Below are positions 1 through 14,100 of a stretch of DNA of 64,000 nt, in pieces. Within the stretch, counting starts at the first letter, position 1. Each line of letters starts with the position of its first letter. The DNA lies in NCBI GenBank assembly GCA_963922205.1, contig CAWUHX010000017.1, positions 1,302,001 through 1,366,000 on the forward strand, written 5' to 3'. Below the pieces are notes generated by a model, which ran no database searches, was not told the origin of the DNA, and saw only the letters and a list, made by a program, of their open reading frames with translations. Source of the DNA: Romanomermis culicivorax (lineage: Eukaryota; Nematoda; Enoplea; Mermithida; Mermithidae). The position numbers were made by a program, and so were the translations under genes.

Positions 1-2382
1 ACTATTTTTGGAACACTTTTAAACAAATATGTAAATTTTTACATTTTGCTAAAAATGTGAATTTTTCGGCCTAAGCTGTCTTTCCATGCATTGAAAACAA
101 GCCTATTTCATTCCCCGTGTCGCAAAGTGCTTAACAACTATTAATTTTGAAAATTAAAAAAATGCAAATTTTAGCCTAATTTGAGCAAATTTGAGAGTTT
201 CAGCTAAAATATACTTGTTCCAAAGTGGCTTTTGTCGTGTACCCAATTGATCAGACTTCTTAGAGGTATGTGAAAAATTTAAATTTTTAGATAGAAAGCG
301 ATTGTTTCATTGCGAAAACACATTTAAAAAAAACGAAAATCGATCTTGCCGGGCATCAGGGTTTTATTTTTAATTTTTTCTCCACAAGCCAATTGGCTCC
401 AAGAATCAAAATTTTGCAGGCCAATCGGGATTTCGACAAGCCAAAACTAAGAAGTTTGTAAACGAATGTATTAGTCTAAAAACAATGCTTTTTTCGACAA
501 GTTTATTCAAAAACAATCTTCAAAATCACAGTAAAAGCCCACAAAACAGTTCAATCATTTTGTATGCATTATCAATCAAACATAGAATAATAAGGCCCAC
601 ATATTAGATCAGTCATAATTCAAATCAATCATCAGGGTTATTTTTGCAAAAGCCAGGGTGCAGTGTGCAAGGGAAAAATTCTTCGTCAAATACGTGAAAA
701 AACAATACATGGTCTAACATTCATCTATAACATGCTCATGTTTAAAAGCTATAAGCATAAGCTAGGCCGACATTTTCCAACCGCACAACAAAAATGATAT
801 CAAGAATCATAAATGATATGAAATCGTGCCGGTTAATTTTCGGTATTCTTTCTTTAAAATGCATAAGAATGCATCTCCGGTCTGGAAACTCACCTATTCA
901 AAAGGGTTTTTAGGCTCTAATTTTCACAAGCCAATTTGGCTTGTGCTCCTAAATTTTTAGGAGCCGATCAGAATTTTTAGGAGCCATGGCTCTTAACTGA
1001 CTAAAAAATTTTCCCGAAGTCGTTTTTTGCTTGAAAATGCTCTTAGACGCTTTATTTATGTATTTTTGAGCTTTTTCAAACCTTTTGATGTTTTTAGAGC
1101 CTTTAATTAATTAAAATTTAGGAAACATTTGAAATTTTTGAGTTTGATCAATGTCTAATCTACAAGCATTGCGGAACAAATTTTCCAAAAAACTATCCAA
1201 GAGCATAATGACTTTGAATTACATGAGAAATCGACGGTCAAGTGCTCTATGATAACAAATGAGAGCTCAAAAAAGATATTGATCTTTCCAGCACGAGACG
1301 CCAGAAAATTTTTTTGGGTATCGACATTCTGCGACGCTGGAAAATCAATTTTTCGGACATTTATTTCAAGAATTAGATTCGAGTTTTGTGTTTGAAAGTC
1401 GTAATTTCTAGAATTTATATTTAAAAAAATTTAAAACCAGTAATTTAGTCGCAAACTCTCATGAACTTGGCCGAAAAGGCATGGGTAATAAGAGTACAAA
1501 TTTCTGAAAACTACTTCCATGAAGCTTTTCGATTGATTTTACGTTAAGAAAGGAATAATCGTTTCAAAAAGTTTACAGACTTGACAGATTCATCTTTCTC
1601 AAAAAATGTAGCAAGGAAAAAATGTAAATCTTCATTAAATATAAAATCTTGAAGATTATACCAATTAAAATATGAGATAATACGTTTAAGATGATGAAAA
1701 CAATTAAAGATTAAATGATACGTGAAGGTAGACATGTTAGAAGCTGCACCTGAGCTAGCAAATAAATAATAATGCTTATTAAAGTTATAACCGACGCGAA
1801 GCACCGGAAAATTTTGAGATTATTGTTTTCTAAAATGCACCAAAATGCATCTTTTCTGTATCCGATGTGATCAAACATACGACTCAAAACATTCTGTACC
1901 AGTGCAGAAATCATCAAAAATAATTCTACACGGAGCCTAAAAAGTCTGCACTGTGCAGAAAAAACAGTTGAATTGATGTTATTTTCGATCAGCACCTGGT
2001 TTACAAATTAGAAAAACGTAGTGATGTTTTATGATAAGAAAAAATATAGATTTCAGTTTGGCTTTTTTTGGTTTGAAAATCACGAGCCAAATGGCTCCTA
2101 GACCTACATTTTTAGTAGGCAAATTTAAATTTAGCAGGCGAAAATCTGTATATAATTGAACAATACCATTGTTGAATGCAATTGAATTATGTGGATGTTC
2201 GATCAGGTGGTAATATACGTGTTCAAAAAAATGATTGTTCAAAACTTTATTTCCAACCAGTATTTTGTACAAGTTTCTTTGCACCTGTGTAAAAGTCGTC
2301 GAAAGCATCTTTGTGCGAAAAAAATTTTTTTAGACAAAAAACCTTGATTTTTTGTATATTTAATATAAACCTTCTTCCAGGT
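1..2382. repeat. Repeat-rich flank, no gene seen
   Basis: No convincing exon is visible. The stretch is AT-rich dispersed repeat. Positions about 1011-1975 are a diverged second copy of the hAT-type element at 34769-35902; both share the run starting gaagtcgtttt and ending in a hairpin of ctgcac/gtgcag motifs. Around 900-1000 and 2070-2130 there are copies of a short 'aggagcc...ggctcct' repeat that recurs near 3340, 24200 and 63770. ORFs here are short, lie within repeat copies and match no family I recognise. Confidence 0.6.
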
Positions 2383-3154
2383 CAGTGTTTTTTTTGCACG
2401 AGCTGTTTTGCACGGTGCAAAAAATTACCAAAAAAGTTTTGCACGCCAAAGTTTTTTTAAACTATAAATCTTTTTTTCACAAATTTTTTTTCGACAAATA
2501 AAGAGGTCAAGTTTTTTTCCACATGTGGAAAATTTTTTGGAAAATGATCTTAAAAATCAGATTTGAATTTTGTGTTCATAAATCGTAATTTCTAGAAATT
2601 TTATCATTTAAAAAGCTTTAAAACCAATAATTTGTTGGTTACCTTTTATAAATTTTGGCGTAAAGCTATGAGTCAGAAGCGTAGAAATTTGTCAAAAGTA
2701 CTTACATGAAGGTTTTGAATTCAATTCACGTTAAGAAAGGAACAAACGCTTTAAAAAGTTTAGAAAGTTGACGTGTTGATCTTTCTCAAAAAATTTATGA
2801 AGGATAAAATGCGGATATTCATTAATTATAAATATATAATATTGAAAATCGTCAATTAAACATGAAAGAATACGTTTAAGGCGATGAAAAATATCGAAAA
2901 TAAGTGATAAGTGAATTTACACTTGCTAAAAGCCGCGCCTGAGCTTGATAATAAATAATAATGATTATTAAAGTTATAACTGGCGCAAAGCGCCAGAAAA
3001 TTTTGAGATTTGGACTTACCAAAATGCATCTTTTCTATATGCAAACCCCAAATTTGTTCCCCTCATTTGATAATTATTTTTTCACGGTGCAAAAAATCTA
3101 AAAAAAAAATTTTGCACAAGCGGAAAAAGTTTTGCACCGTGCAAAAAAACACTG
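2383..3154. mobile_element. Non-autonomous hAT-type element with perfect 8-bp TSD
   Basis: The ends are inverted repeats of about 70 bp that begin CAGTGTTTTTTT and contain the palindrome TTTTGCACGGTGCAAAA. The 8 bases before the element (2375-2382) and after it (3155-3162) are both TTCCAGGT. An 8-bp duplication and CAG...CTG ends are typical of the hAT superfamily. The 772-bp interior carries no transposase. It shares internal sequence with 1380-1900 and 35270-35720, so it belongs to a family with several copies in this window. Confidence 0.85.
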
Positions 3155-3940
3155 TTCCAGGTTTCACTTGAGTTCGTGTCCTTCGTATATGGCACCAAGG
3201 TAAAGTGTATTGAAAAATGCATCTTTTGTTCGTATTTATTCTGTTGTCTCCTATCCTTCCGGCGCTCAGCGCTGAAAAAATTTTTAAACTCTGACATTTT
3301 AATGCGATGAAAAACGAATTTAAATTCACTTATCAAAATTTTTAGGAGCCAAAATGGCTTCTAGACCTAAAATTTTAGGAGCCATTTCCAAATTTTTACG
3401 AGCCCACGCCCCTAATATAACTTTAAAAAGCCTGATTCAACGATTTCCGTATGTTCAAACAGACTTTGTTCATAACTGATTATTAAAAAATAAAATGAAA
3501 CTTATTTGGCTGCCTGTTGTGAATTTCAGTATACTGCCTCAAAGGAAGTATCGACTATGCACCACTATTTGACGTGATACATCTTTTCATAGGAAAAAAA
3601 GTCCTGGGTCAGGCCCGGCCATTTCCCATGGGACCCGGGCCGAACCTCCTGGTCGATCACTGGGAATACCCCTCATACCCCTATGTTTGTTATGAATACC
3701 CCTATGCCCTATGCTTGTTATGAATACTAATCAAAAATAATCGGAACACAGAATTGTCAAGTTTAGAAAATGCTAAAATTTTCTAGATCCCAAACTATAA
3801 GGCACCAATGAAGAAAAGCTCATTAGGAGGACGTGATTTTAATTGGAAAATTTTGCGGAATATTTTGTTTGTGTTGTCCCTAAGAATTACATTTTCTTTT
3901 GGGATCAAGGGAATTTCATCTCGGATAAACTTTGTCCCCG
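3155..3940. other. Flank upstream of the FERM gene
   Basis: About 790 bases without a supported exon. It holds a copy of the 'aggagcc' repeat (3340-3410), a GC-rich palindromic patch near 3610-3650 (ggcccggcc...ggacccgggcc) and AT-rich sequence. The promoter or first exon of the following gene may lie here, but no core promoter motif can be supported. Confidence 0.4.
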
Positions 3941-6900
3941 ATGCCCAAAAATTCCTTGAAACGAAGCTGTTTAAAATTTCAGGCTGGTCCAGGCCCCGAA
4001 AATAACAGTCTTCCGTTTGAGTTGTCGTCGAATAACGCTGTTAAAAGTGGTACTGTTGATAACACTTTGTCTTCAGCTTCATCTCCACGACGTGAGTCTA
4101 TGCACATATTGATAATCTAATCTTTTGACTTTTGAAGCAAGAAAAATAAATGTTATTAAAGAGGTGGGTTTTTTTTAATCGTAAAAGAAGCTATGTTTTA
4201 TTCAGCTATTAGCCTTACCGTATTTTTCGGGAATTTGAACCAAAGTGTTAAGCTGTACTTTCCGGACGCTAACTTGGGAACCGCGGATGCGATTTTGCGA
4301 CAAACACTGAAAGAGTTGCAGCTTGATTATGACTATTGCTACGAATTATTCGCGCTATGGATGTGCTCAGATTTCTTAGGTAAGGAGCGCTTTCTGGTCC
4401 GGTAAATATTATAAACAATATTCTGTTGCTGTCTCGCCAGCAGAGTGTTTACTACGTTGTACTACTCGAATTTTCTCCCAACTTCAGTTCACGTATGCAG
4501 GCCCGTACGCAGAATTTTTTTTCAGGTAGAGAATTCAAAAAATTTTTAACATTGACGAAACTCATCCTGGTGAGGTCGCGTAGTTACCGAATGCCATTCT
4601 GATAGGTTCAGGATGGCACGCCTAAAACCTCCCGGTGGGGTCTGGAGCGAAGCCCTAGAATAAATAGACTTTTAGCTAGTTTAGGTTCGAAAAATCTCCG
4701 AAAATGAGTAGCTAAACAGATGATTTAGACTACTTATGGTCAAAATTTATTTTTGCATTAGTACTAAAGTATGAATAAATCATCTATTCAAATTAAACGA
4801 GGTGGTATGCGTTTATTACTTATCATTACATTCTGATAATGAAGCTGCGCTCCGTTTTTTCCTCGAAGATTTTTTCCACATGAGAACCATACAAAATTTT
4901 TTTCCTTTTTTCGAAAAATATTCGGCATTTTTAAAAACGTTTACTATGTAGTCACGAATGTTTTTTTTCTTCTGCATTTTAGGAGTATACCCAAACACTT
5001 TGATGTTCAAGGATTCAATAACCTACAGAAATGAGGAAAAATAGAGAAAATAAAATTCTAATCAGGTAAGTCACGTTGAGCTGATGAACAACACATTGGT
5101 TTAATGTTCGATAACAGTTGAATGTATATCAACAAGAGGTTTTTCATGAATTCATCAGCTTTGTACGTTTCTGTGATTCTGATTATGAATATCGAATTTC
5201 ATGTATTACTTGTTTCGGCGTAGCACCGGAAAAATTGGGTTTTTGCATTCTAAAACGCTGAAAAATGAATCTTGGAAACATTGAAATGTGAACAAAAATC
5301 AAAGTAATAGATTTTAATTTTGTTTTTCGTTGTTTTAGAATATAAAAATCATCGAATTTTTACATTCTAAAACGCTGGAAAATGAATCTCTGCAATAGAC
5401 ATTGCTGAATAGAAGCTCTAAATTTAGAGTCTAGAATGATGTTTTCAATCTATTCTTAAATGCACAAGTTCGCGTTGGGAACGTTTGAAATGTTTCAAGC
5501 CAGAGCCAGCGATAGAAAAAATTCAGAGGATTGATCAAAAATCTCAATTTTCGGCAAAATACTGACTAACGAATGAAAAAAGAGATAAGGCAATTCAATT
5601 GATAGAAACTGTTGAAGGTTAATTAGCAAGTGAAGGCAGGTATGCTAACGGCTGCGCCTGATGGAAAACAATTACTATTATAACTCATAACCGACGCGAA
5701 GCGCCGGAAAATTTTGAGATTTTGGCCTTTTGAAGTTCACCAAAACGTCCCTCTTCGGTTGAAGCTGCATCAGACAGGCTAAAAATTTTCATTCGATTTC
5801 ATTCGGGGGGGGGGGGGATTCCTCCTAGTTACGGGCCTGCACGAATGTATAAATCATTATTCCCTAATATTAACCTCCCTGTAGAAATACAATTGAAACC
5901 GCACAATTTTCCTCTATCCATCTGTTACGCTTGGCCACAATTACTGGAAAAGTATACTACAATGTCATTAAACGAACGAAACGGCGACAATGTTCCGTTA
6001 TTAGTTTTACGACGCAACGTTTATCTCAGCTACGATCACGAGATTGAAGTAAGTTTTTTCTGATCGAATTTTAACGGAGATTTTGTTTCAGAAATGTGTC
6101 GATCATAAATAGTCACGATCAAAGCCCCTTCATTTGTTTTTTTGGGTAATTTCCGTTCAAATCCAGAAACAGATTCATAAATCATGAAGCGTGCTTTTAT
6201 CATAAATTCTATAATTATTTCACAGATTACCACTTCAGATCGTAAAAAATGCGGATAAGAAAACCGTTGAACTTCTTTATTATGAAGCTTGCAATAGTGT
6301 TTATCTCGAAAGATTGATGGTGCCATTCGACACAGCTATCCTTCTTTCTGCTATCAACGCTTGCATTGATCCAGATTTCAATGATAAGAAGGACGACGAT
6401 AAGCTATTGAGGTAAAGGACCAGTTATCAGTTGATATATACACGGCCTGTAGCCATGAATTTTTCGGGTGGGCGCCACACATTTTTTTCACTTAATTCTC
6501 TGTAAAATTTGCATTTCTGACCTGACTTTTCCTTAAAGAAAAAAAACAAAAGTTGCCCTTTTTAACACTTGAAACATTTCGGGGGGGGCCATGACCCCCC
6601 AACCCCCGTGCCTACATGCCTGTATATGCATACATATATCTTATATATACGTTTTCTTCTGTTCTTAGTACGGAATTGAAAGCATATTTGCCTAATGTTT
6701 ATCATCTGAATCTTGAATGTTGGCGGAATTCGTCGAAATTTCAAACGATCAAACATAGATTTTTCACACATTATAATTTAATTTCCGAAACGTTGAATAC
6801 CATGCCCATTGACGCGAGAAATCTACAACTTAAATATTTAAATATTTGTATGGTTTCGCCATTGTACGGGTAATACATATTGTTCGTGAAAAGTTGGACA

Positions 6901-7694
6901 GACATTAATTTTTCGAAAGAAACAGCGTTTTTGACTAAAAAAAGATTTCGTTGCATGTTTCTACGTTTTGAAAGGTCAAAATACTTTTACAATCATACTG
7001 GCCATTAGGGAACGTTCGGGGCTAGCCTTTTCACCTCGGTCGGGACAGGAGACCGGCCGTTCTCTAATGGCTAGGGATAATTTACAACTTTATCCTCATT
7101 TCTTTGTTTATGCCCTGTCGAAGAAATATAATTTTACAGAGTTTTAGGAAAGTTGAGCTTCTTTTCAGGTCAGCGTTTTTCGACGGTTATATAGAGAAAA
7201 CTTCTCTGCTCAGAAATTCTAGCCAAAAAAATTGGATTTACATTGCAATTAATCGCCATTATATTTGTTTGGTCGATTTTACGAAGTATTCTTGCATTTT
7301 GAATATTTCATTAATCGACTGCTCATGGAAATCGACGGTCTATATGAACAATGGCATAAAAAGTTCCTATGCCGATGGTTCTTCTAGTTTATTTTTACAC
7401 TTTTATCCAGATAAAGATCAATATTCGTCTAAATTGATCCAATTTATTAGCAAGCAAACGCCGATGATCGAAGCTTTATTGAATTCCTGTCGGATTTTAA
7501 CCAATAATGCAGAAAATTTTTGTAATTTTAATCTTCCTCAAGATGTTTATTATCTCCTTGACCGAAAATCCGAGTTTTTCGATCAGAATTGTGGTATTTA
7601 TAGAAATAAATTGGATGAAATTGTTGCGGCTGATTTCGACGCCGATGGAAATTGTAGAAAAGCGTCTGGATCGCTCAAATTTCTATTGAATTAA
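3941..7694 (+). CDS. FRMD8: FERM domain-containing protein 8-like
   Basis: FRMD8 is a membrane-associated FERM adaptor that in vertebrates binds iRhoms and stabilises the iRhom/ADAM17 shedding complex. Six exons are read: 3941-4091 (first part uncertain), 4206-4379, 5885-6048, 6239-6411, 6669-6869 and 7169-7694. All junctions are GT-AG and in phase, giving about 462 residues against 464 in human FRMD8. The N-terminal ubiquitin-like lobe includes FALWMCSDFL followed by EIQLKPHN, very close to the human FALW...EVQLKPK block; then come the helical lobe (ELLYYEACNSVYLERL region) and a PH-like lobe starting GSAFFDGYIEK. The ATG at 3941 is in frame, but an acceptor at 3981-3982 could instead join an unseen first exon. 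The C-terminal tail is shorter or different from vertebrate FRMD8. Introns 2, 4 and 5 carry mobile sequence. Identity is well supported; the 5' end is not. Confidence 0.85.
4498..5839. mobile_element. hAT-type element in FRMD8 intron 2
   Basis: The ends are CAGGCCCGTACG and its inverted match CTAGTTACGGGCCTG. Flanking octamers are CACGTATG (4490-4497) and CACGAATG (5840-5847), an 8-bp duplication with one mismatch. No transposase is visible in the 1342 bp. A truncated reverse copy lies at 26997-27600. Positions 4860-5030 also match, without any insertion, the sequence flanking the LTR retrotransposon at 46060-46140 and 56104-56190. The right acceptor of FRMD8 exon 3 lies only 45 bases beyond the element. 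Confidence 0.75.
6443..6622. mobile_element. 180-bp MITE in FRMD8 intron 4
   Basis: Ends CGGCCTGTAGCC and (inverted) CAGGCATGTAGGCAC face each other, flanked by TATATACA (6435-6442) and TATATGCA (6623-6630), an 8-bp duplication with one mismatch. Related reverse copies occur at about 16253-16408 and 16908-17106. It is too small to encode anything. Confidence 0.65.
7001..7070. repeat. Short inverted repeat in FRMD8 intron 5
   Basis: GCCATTAGGGAACG at 7001 is mirrored by CGTTCTCTAATGGC ending near 7071, with a GC-rich loop. It could be a tiny MITE or a stem-loop; no clear target duplication was found. Confidence 0.5.
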
Positions 7695-8152
7695 TCAATT
7701 TCCACGATGGATAATCGCTTACAATTAATTTATGAAAATTTGTAATTGAATAAGTGGATACTTTTGTTACATGATGAAAATTTCCTAAATTTTTGAAAGT
7801 GCATGTTGCAGCGCAGATGCTTTTTCTAAGAAATTAAATTTTATCGCTAAAAATTACCCTTATATTGCGGACGTCTCGATAGATATACTGCGGAGAACTA
7901 ATTGAAACTGCATTTATGTTCTGTTATTTTTCTATAAATATTTTCATCGTTTTTTTTGCTATTGTGTATGACTTGATCATTATTATATTTTTAAAACTTA
8001 ACATTCCTCGTTCGACATTCGTCGCTTAGCTGTTAAAAGAAAGCTTTGAATTTAACTTGCCGAGATTTATCAATCCAACCAACTTTCTCTTTACATTAAT
8101 CTTTGGAGCAGGCTCACATTTCTCATACAGCATATTTTACTTTTCAGATTCA
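7695..8152. other. Intergenic region FRMD8-RPE
   Basis: About 460 AT-rich bases separate the FRMD8 stop from the RPE start. No AATAAA is seen close after the FRMD8 stop. The stretch ends in a pyrimidine-rich acceptor directly before the RPE ATG. Same strand, short gap and an acceptor at the downstream start would be compatible with co-transcription, but this is only a hypothesis. Confidence 0.4.
8138..8147 (+). other. Splice acceptor 5 nt before the RPE start codon
   Basis: The sequence tacttttcag ends at 8147 and the RPE ATG begins at 8153. The stop-free frame upstream has no homology, so the acceptor probably defines the mRNA 5' end, either by spliced-leader trans-splicing or by removing a 5'UTR intron. 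A similar arrangement stands before the ATG at 22249. Confidence 0.5.
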
Positions 8153-11100
8153 ATGCAGCCAAAACTCAAGTTTCTCATCGGTCCTTCAATTTTGAATTCC
8201 GATTTAGCCAATTTAGCCGATGAAAGTCAGCGTTTGTTAAAAGCCGGCGGCGATTATCTTCATCTGGACGTTATGGACGGCCGTTTCGTACCGAATTTAA
8301 CCTTCGGACATCCCGTTGTTAAATGTCTACGCAAAAGTCTACCGAAGCCGACATTTTTTGACATGCATATGATGGTCGCCGAACCCGAAAAATGGGTCTC
8401 GCCGATAGCCGACGCTGGTGCCGATCTCTATACGTTTCATTTGGAAGCTACCGATAACCCAGGTTTTTCGTTAACTTTTTGGCATCTGGAAGGTGTTTTT
8501 GATTAGTCAAAAGCTACAAAATTTAAATTTATTTGGTACTAATTTCCAAAAAAATTGTTTGGAAATCCTGGCATTCTAGTCGTCGAAAATATTTTTTGTA
8601 AACTATTTTGTATTGAATTGTACACACCAGAGGTCCCCAAGGTCGAAAATTTAGGTAGGGGTAAAACCGTACATTTTAAGGGTAGTACTTGAAATATGCC
8701 GTGACCTTCTTTTTTTTTTTTGCTCCCAACTTTTTGCGAAGGAGGGGGGAGTTGTAGTACTGTAACCACATAGAACTTACAAAAATTAATAATGCCCCTA
8801 CTTTATGCTTTTTACAGTCAAATAACATTTACTATTTCAACTCCATTTTCCAGCTCCCAATCATGCAACTTTAATACAGTAATTATACGTACAGAATAGG
8901 CACACTTTTCACACTATTGTGCCAACTGATTCCTGCACATTTCAAGAATCGGGCTCAACATACGTTTGGAAAGATTGTTTCAGCCAGCATCTTCAGCAGT
9001 ATGGGCTTATCCCATCACTGATTAGGCTTCGAACAGTGCTTCCAATTGAAAGTGTTGCTGCCGAATGTGGATCCCATTAGATTATGAACCACGAGTTTCA
9101 ACGGACCTCACATGTCTCAACTCTTAGCAGGAAAGTATGCCACAGCTTGGGTGGAGAAATATAACCATATGCGCACAGAAGACCCAACGCAGAAGTGGGA
9201 AAAAGGGAAAAAGGAAAGGAGAGTATGAAGAGGAAAGATTTTAAGAACATAATGTTTTTCTTCCCAAGGGGCGATTTTTTGATTAATCACATATACATAA
9301 GTCATTATTTCATCTCCCAATTATATTTATAATGATTTCCTACAAGTAGTATATATTAATGTGCTGATATCCTTTCCTAAAAATTGCTATATGGCACAGA
9401 AGTTGCATACTTTTCCATTATCATTTGCTCAGTAAATGTGTCAAAAAGAGCAGTGAGTAATTCCTCAGAATCACACATTCTGCAATTTTTCTCGAATAGG
9501 TATAACCTACTGGGGAGAAGATGAAATCTACCAAAATTTTTTGCTAGAGTGAGCTGTTTTTATGGGGGTAGTAAATGAATTTCCAAATCTAAGACGGGGG
9601 TAATACCCCCCCCCCCATGGGGTGCTCTGGTACACACGTATATCCGCTTTCGCCAGTCGAATGCGGATGAATTTTTCAATATCTGGGGGGATTGATCTTT
9701 AAAGAACTTATTTTTGACAGTGAACTTTTACCCCCTATTTGGAATATTTTCAAGAAATTTGTGTTAAAAAATCAAAAAATAAGATTTCTAATTGAAGCCG
9801 CCCGAAGTCACCTGCTTGATGTATTCATCGAGCATTTCATTACATACTATTTCGGGATAATTGAACATCTTGCCCTGTAATATGAACATCGAATAATGCT
9901 TCGAATCTAAATCTTTCTGAAAACAGTAGAAATAGTGAATTGAAAAATGCATTATCTGTGTAATCCGGAAATAGCATGGAAAATTTTGCATTCATTCTCC
10001 ATTCGTAAAAAACTATCGAAGTCGACACTTTCTGTGTCTTTTCTCTTGACTCCGTACTTCCTCTTAATTAATGCCTTTTGTTGATTTTACCATTCAGGTT
10101 CGTTGATTAGGAGAATCAAAGAAGCGGGAATGCAGGTCGGTGTGGCCGTTAAGCCTGGCACTTCGATCGACGGAATTCTAAAATTCGGTGACATGATCGA
10201 TGTAGCATTAGTTATGACAGTTGAACCGGGTTTCGGTGGTCAATCATTTATGGCTGATATGATGCCAAAAGTAAGATTAATAAATGTGAAACAAGACTCG
10301 TCTAGATTAAATCATAATTTTCATGCGCCGAGTTTTATTATTTTTTAACTTTCCTGTATATTTCGGAGACGATTCTTTAACTACTTTAAAAAAGTTCGAA
10401 AATTAAGAAAGAATCCTACAAAGCTATTAAATCCGAAAAATGTGCGATAAATCGTATCAATAATACTTCGACCAAAAATTAAGCGATCTTGGGAAGTGAC
10501 TGCCGCAAAGAAATACGGAAATTTTGGCCTTGTCTGCCAATAACTCGTAAAGTAAACGAATTTTGCGAGTGGAAAAATTTCCGTTCTATTGGACAAATTT
10601 ACTTTCTTTGAAAATATTTCGAACCCAGAGTAAATTACAAACCAGTCTCTCAATTTGCATTACATTAGGTAATAGGTATGCAAAACTTTTCCGCCGTGTT
10701 ATTTTCAATATCGCAAAATTGAAAACGTGAAAAAACCAGGAAGAATTCCGAACAGCGTTTAAAAAGTAACGAATAATTAAATGACCGTTTCCATTAAAAT
10801 TAACAACTTGTTAATTTTTCTCGGCTTTTAGGGCCATATGCATAAAGGCTGCTAACCTTAACACGTGTCAAGTCATTGACATGTTTTAGATAACTCGAGT
10901 TAAGCCGTTAACACCACCTAACTTTAACTCGTATGAATGTTAAGCACCGCTTAAATGAGTCCCCTTAAACTCGTGGTAACTATTTAACAATGGTTAAAAT
11001 CACTAAACTCGTGTTAATTTCTTGTGAAAACACGTGGAACACGCATTTCATCTGCCCATTCTGAATTTTGTGAAGCTATCTTGGTTCAAAATTGAATGCG

Positions 11101-14100
11101 AGATATTCCAATTTTTACGAATGCTTTTGCGTCTTCTACAGAAATAATGATTGATGCCATTGCATAAATTTTGGTGAAATATGTAAATTTATAGTTGTAG
11201 CTCTATTTTTAAAATAGCATGTATTATTTTACTCCATTTAAAAAGTTTTTGATTTTTTCAGTCGTCCGATTTATTTTTGGTTCCGACGCTGTTATTGTCT
11301 GATTCCAAATGTCAGGGCCGTTCTTAGGTAGGGGGGGGGCGGGCTGTGCGGCTGCCCAGGGCCGCTAAAAATCTTTCAGTCTATGCTTGAAGAATGCCTT
11401 TCTTAGCGGCCCTCAATAAAATTTTCAATTTTTGTATGCAAACAGTACTCCACAAACATACTTTTGGTGCCAGTTTATTAAATTCTTTTGCTGTTAGTAG
11501 GGTGTCCAGCAACCTAGAAAATCTGGAAAAGTCGGGAAAAAAGTTGTTTCTGGTAAACCTGGAAAAGTAAGGGAATTTCGGTTTAGATTGTTATGATGTA
11601 GTTGTTTTTATTGCAAGATGAGCCCAAATTATTGTAGGATAGGGCAAATTTGCATTTTAAAAGTTCAAAACTTCAAAATTTTCCCTGCGCTTCACACCAA
11701 TTTTTAAGTATTAGTATCATTATTTATCTGGCTTTAGCTAAAGTGCACATAGGAAGTGTAGAATCATCACTCAATTAAAATTTTAGTACATCGGTAGATC
11801 TATTTCGTTTCTTGTTAATATTTCACACTTTTTGAAGAGTAATTAGGATTTCAACTTTTATACTGATATTACTATGTTTTCCAACTCGATATCTCATCAT
11901 TAATGAATAATAAGAAGCATTTTGGAAGCTTACTTTTAGTTACAATGTCCAGACACTGAGAGCTAGTAACGTAATGAGATTTACTGTCCCGATCGAAGAA
12001 CAGCTAAAGCCTAATACTCCTAAGAGATGCTTTATATAACATTAATTGAAATGGATTTCAGAAAATTCAATTTTTCTTGGTTTAAAAAATTTTCCATGTT
12101 ATACTCCGTTAATTTTGAAATGATCGATGCAGATCGAACTTTTAATCAAAATTTTGGAAGGCACGTTTACTTTATTCAATAAATTTGTTTTTCATAATAC
12201 AGACTCATTGTTGACTACTTTTTCAATTTTTCGGTACCACTTTTAGTTTCAAGTTGTTTCCTGATCTGGCGGTCGACTGCATGATTGCACGGAATTCTTC
12301 CAACCTCAAATCAGTTTTTTAAAGATATTTTATATAACATGACAGTATAATTCATCACTCCCCTTTCTGCAAAGGTATCGAGTCTCAGAATAGCGATTCT
12401 CCCAGAATAACAATAATCCGGAAAGTTTATGATTCACTTTGAGACAAATTTGTGCACGTTGTCAACCGTTAGGTAATGACAGATTTAATTGAAATTCGAA
12501 TGACCATTTAGCCGCTAGATTCAGATAACATTATGTTTTATATACATGAAATTTATGTAGAGTAGTAGGAATAAAACAGGTATGATTGCACGGACTCGAC
12601 TCAAACAAGCCATCAAATAGTTGAAACATTATCACTCAAAGAAAAATAGACAGCTACTGAAACAAAAAAATGTGGCAAGAGAAATTAAACTGTCAAATAC
12701 TGAAGAAAATTTATTTTCGGAAAAAATGTTGAGCTCACGCATCGTAGAATCTAAAAAAATGTTGTTGAAGTATTTTAAAATCAATTTCATAGAATTTTTT
12801 ATTATCTTTGCTGCTTTATAATGTCATATATGTTTACAGTTTCTGGTTAGTACTGGGCAATGATAAAAGTTCTTGCTGGTCAAAGAATCTCTCCTTTTTG
12901 GTGGTTACTGGATTTCTGAATTTTACTTGAATTTTTCAGTCCGAAACCGATTTGATTTCTGTTGTTTCAACCGAATTTACTAAAAATGGTTGATTCATAG
13001 TTGATGTTTTTGGTTTTCTTGTTTGTCGACGGTCATTGAAAATATCAGCATATTGCTCAGGTCTCTGTGTGGTATATACATTTCCACCATTCTATGTTGC
13101 AAGCAATAATTGAATTTTGCTCCGAAAAAAACTGGTATATTCTGGAAAAAAGACCTGCAAAATCTGGGAATTTTATTTGGAAAACCAGCGTACACTCTGT
13201 TTCTGGCGTCTTATAAATGTGTGTGCAGACGTTGCATTACATAGAAGTTATATGTTGTGGAATGTCGTTTATGATACATGAGCATACATAGAGTTAGAAC
13301 CCTGTAGTCGTTAACCGGTTCATAAATTTTAGTGAATAAAATCTTACAATAACGGAATTATGGGTCGTTTTTAAATATTCTAAAATATATAAAGTAGTGA
13401 ATCATCTACTACCTAAAAATGGTGCGGTGTATAATAATTATTGGAAAAATGAAGACCGCTAAACTAGAGTTCGCCCAGGGCCGCTAAAACCCTAAGAACG
13501 GCCCTGCCAAATATCACAAATTTAGAACCGAATAGCTGAAGATGGAGTAATTAAAATAAGAAAGGTTTGGAGAAACCGTTGAGAAAATTCAGAGGGAAAC
13601 TTTTTTTCGCATCGCAGAAGGTTGAGAAATTAAAGAAAGAACGCACTCGTAGAAACTTTGGAGCTAACTAGAAGAAAAAAGAAAAAAATGTTCTGAATAT
13701 TACTCCTGCTAGGAGCAGCAGGAAATTTGGAGAAGGGCATACTTTTGCACTGTGAAATATGATGGCGATACAGTTGTAGGGTAATAAAAATATTGATGGA
13801 TGTGAAGAAAAAGCTTTGATACCGTTGATTATGCCATTCCGAAAAAGAAATGCATTTAAACTTTATGTCGACCAAATTCGACATACGATATCGAATCCAG
13901 AAATCTGCTACTTATCATCTAATTGATTTGATTGGTTAAATCTAACTAGATCAATGATACATCATTATGCGATATCAACTGAAATAGTAAAAAATAGCTA
14001 CATGTTAAAATAACTGATAGGAATGTCGATGTCTGATGAGATATGTGATACAGGCGGACACTGATTCAGAAGACCACTGGTCACAACTGTTCGAACATCA

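Noticed and set aside
6562-6771. Minus-strand frame across FRMD8 exon 5
   Set aside because: Shadow of the plus-strand exon and MITE; no homology.
8057-8152. Longer N-terminus for RPE
   Set aside because: The extra 32 codons have no counterpart in RPE proteins and an acceptor lies just before the conserved Met.
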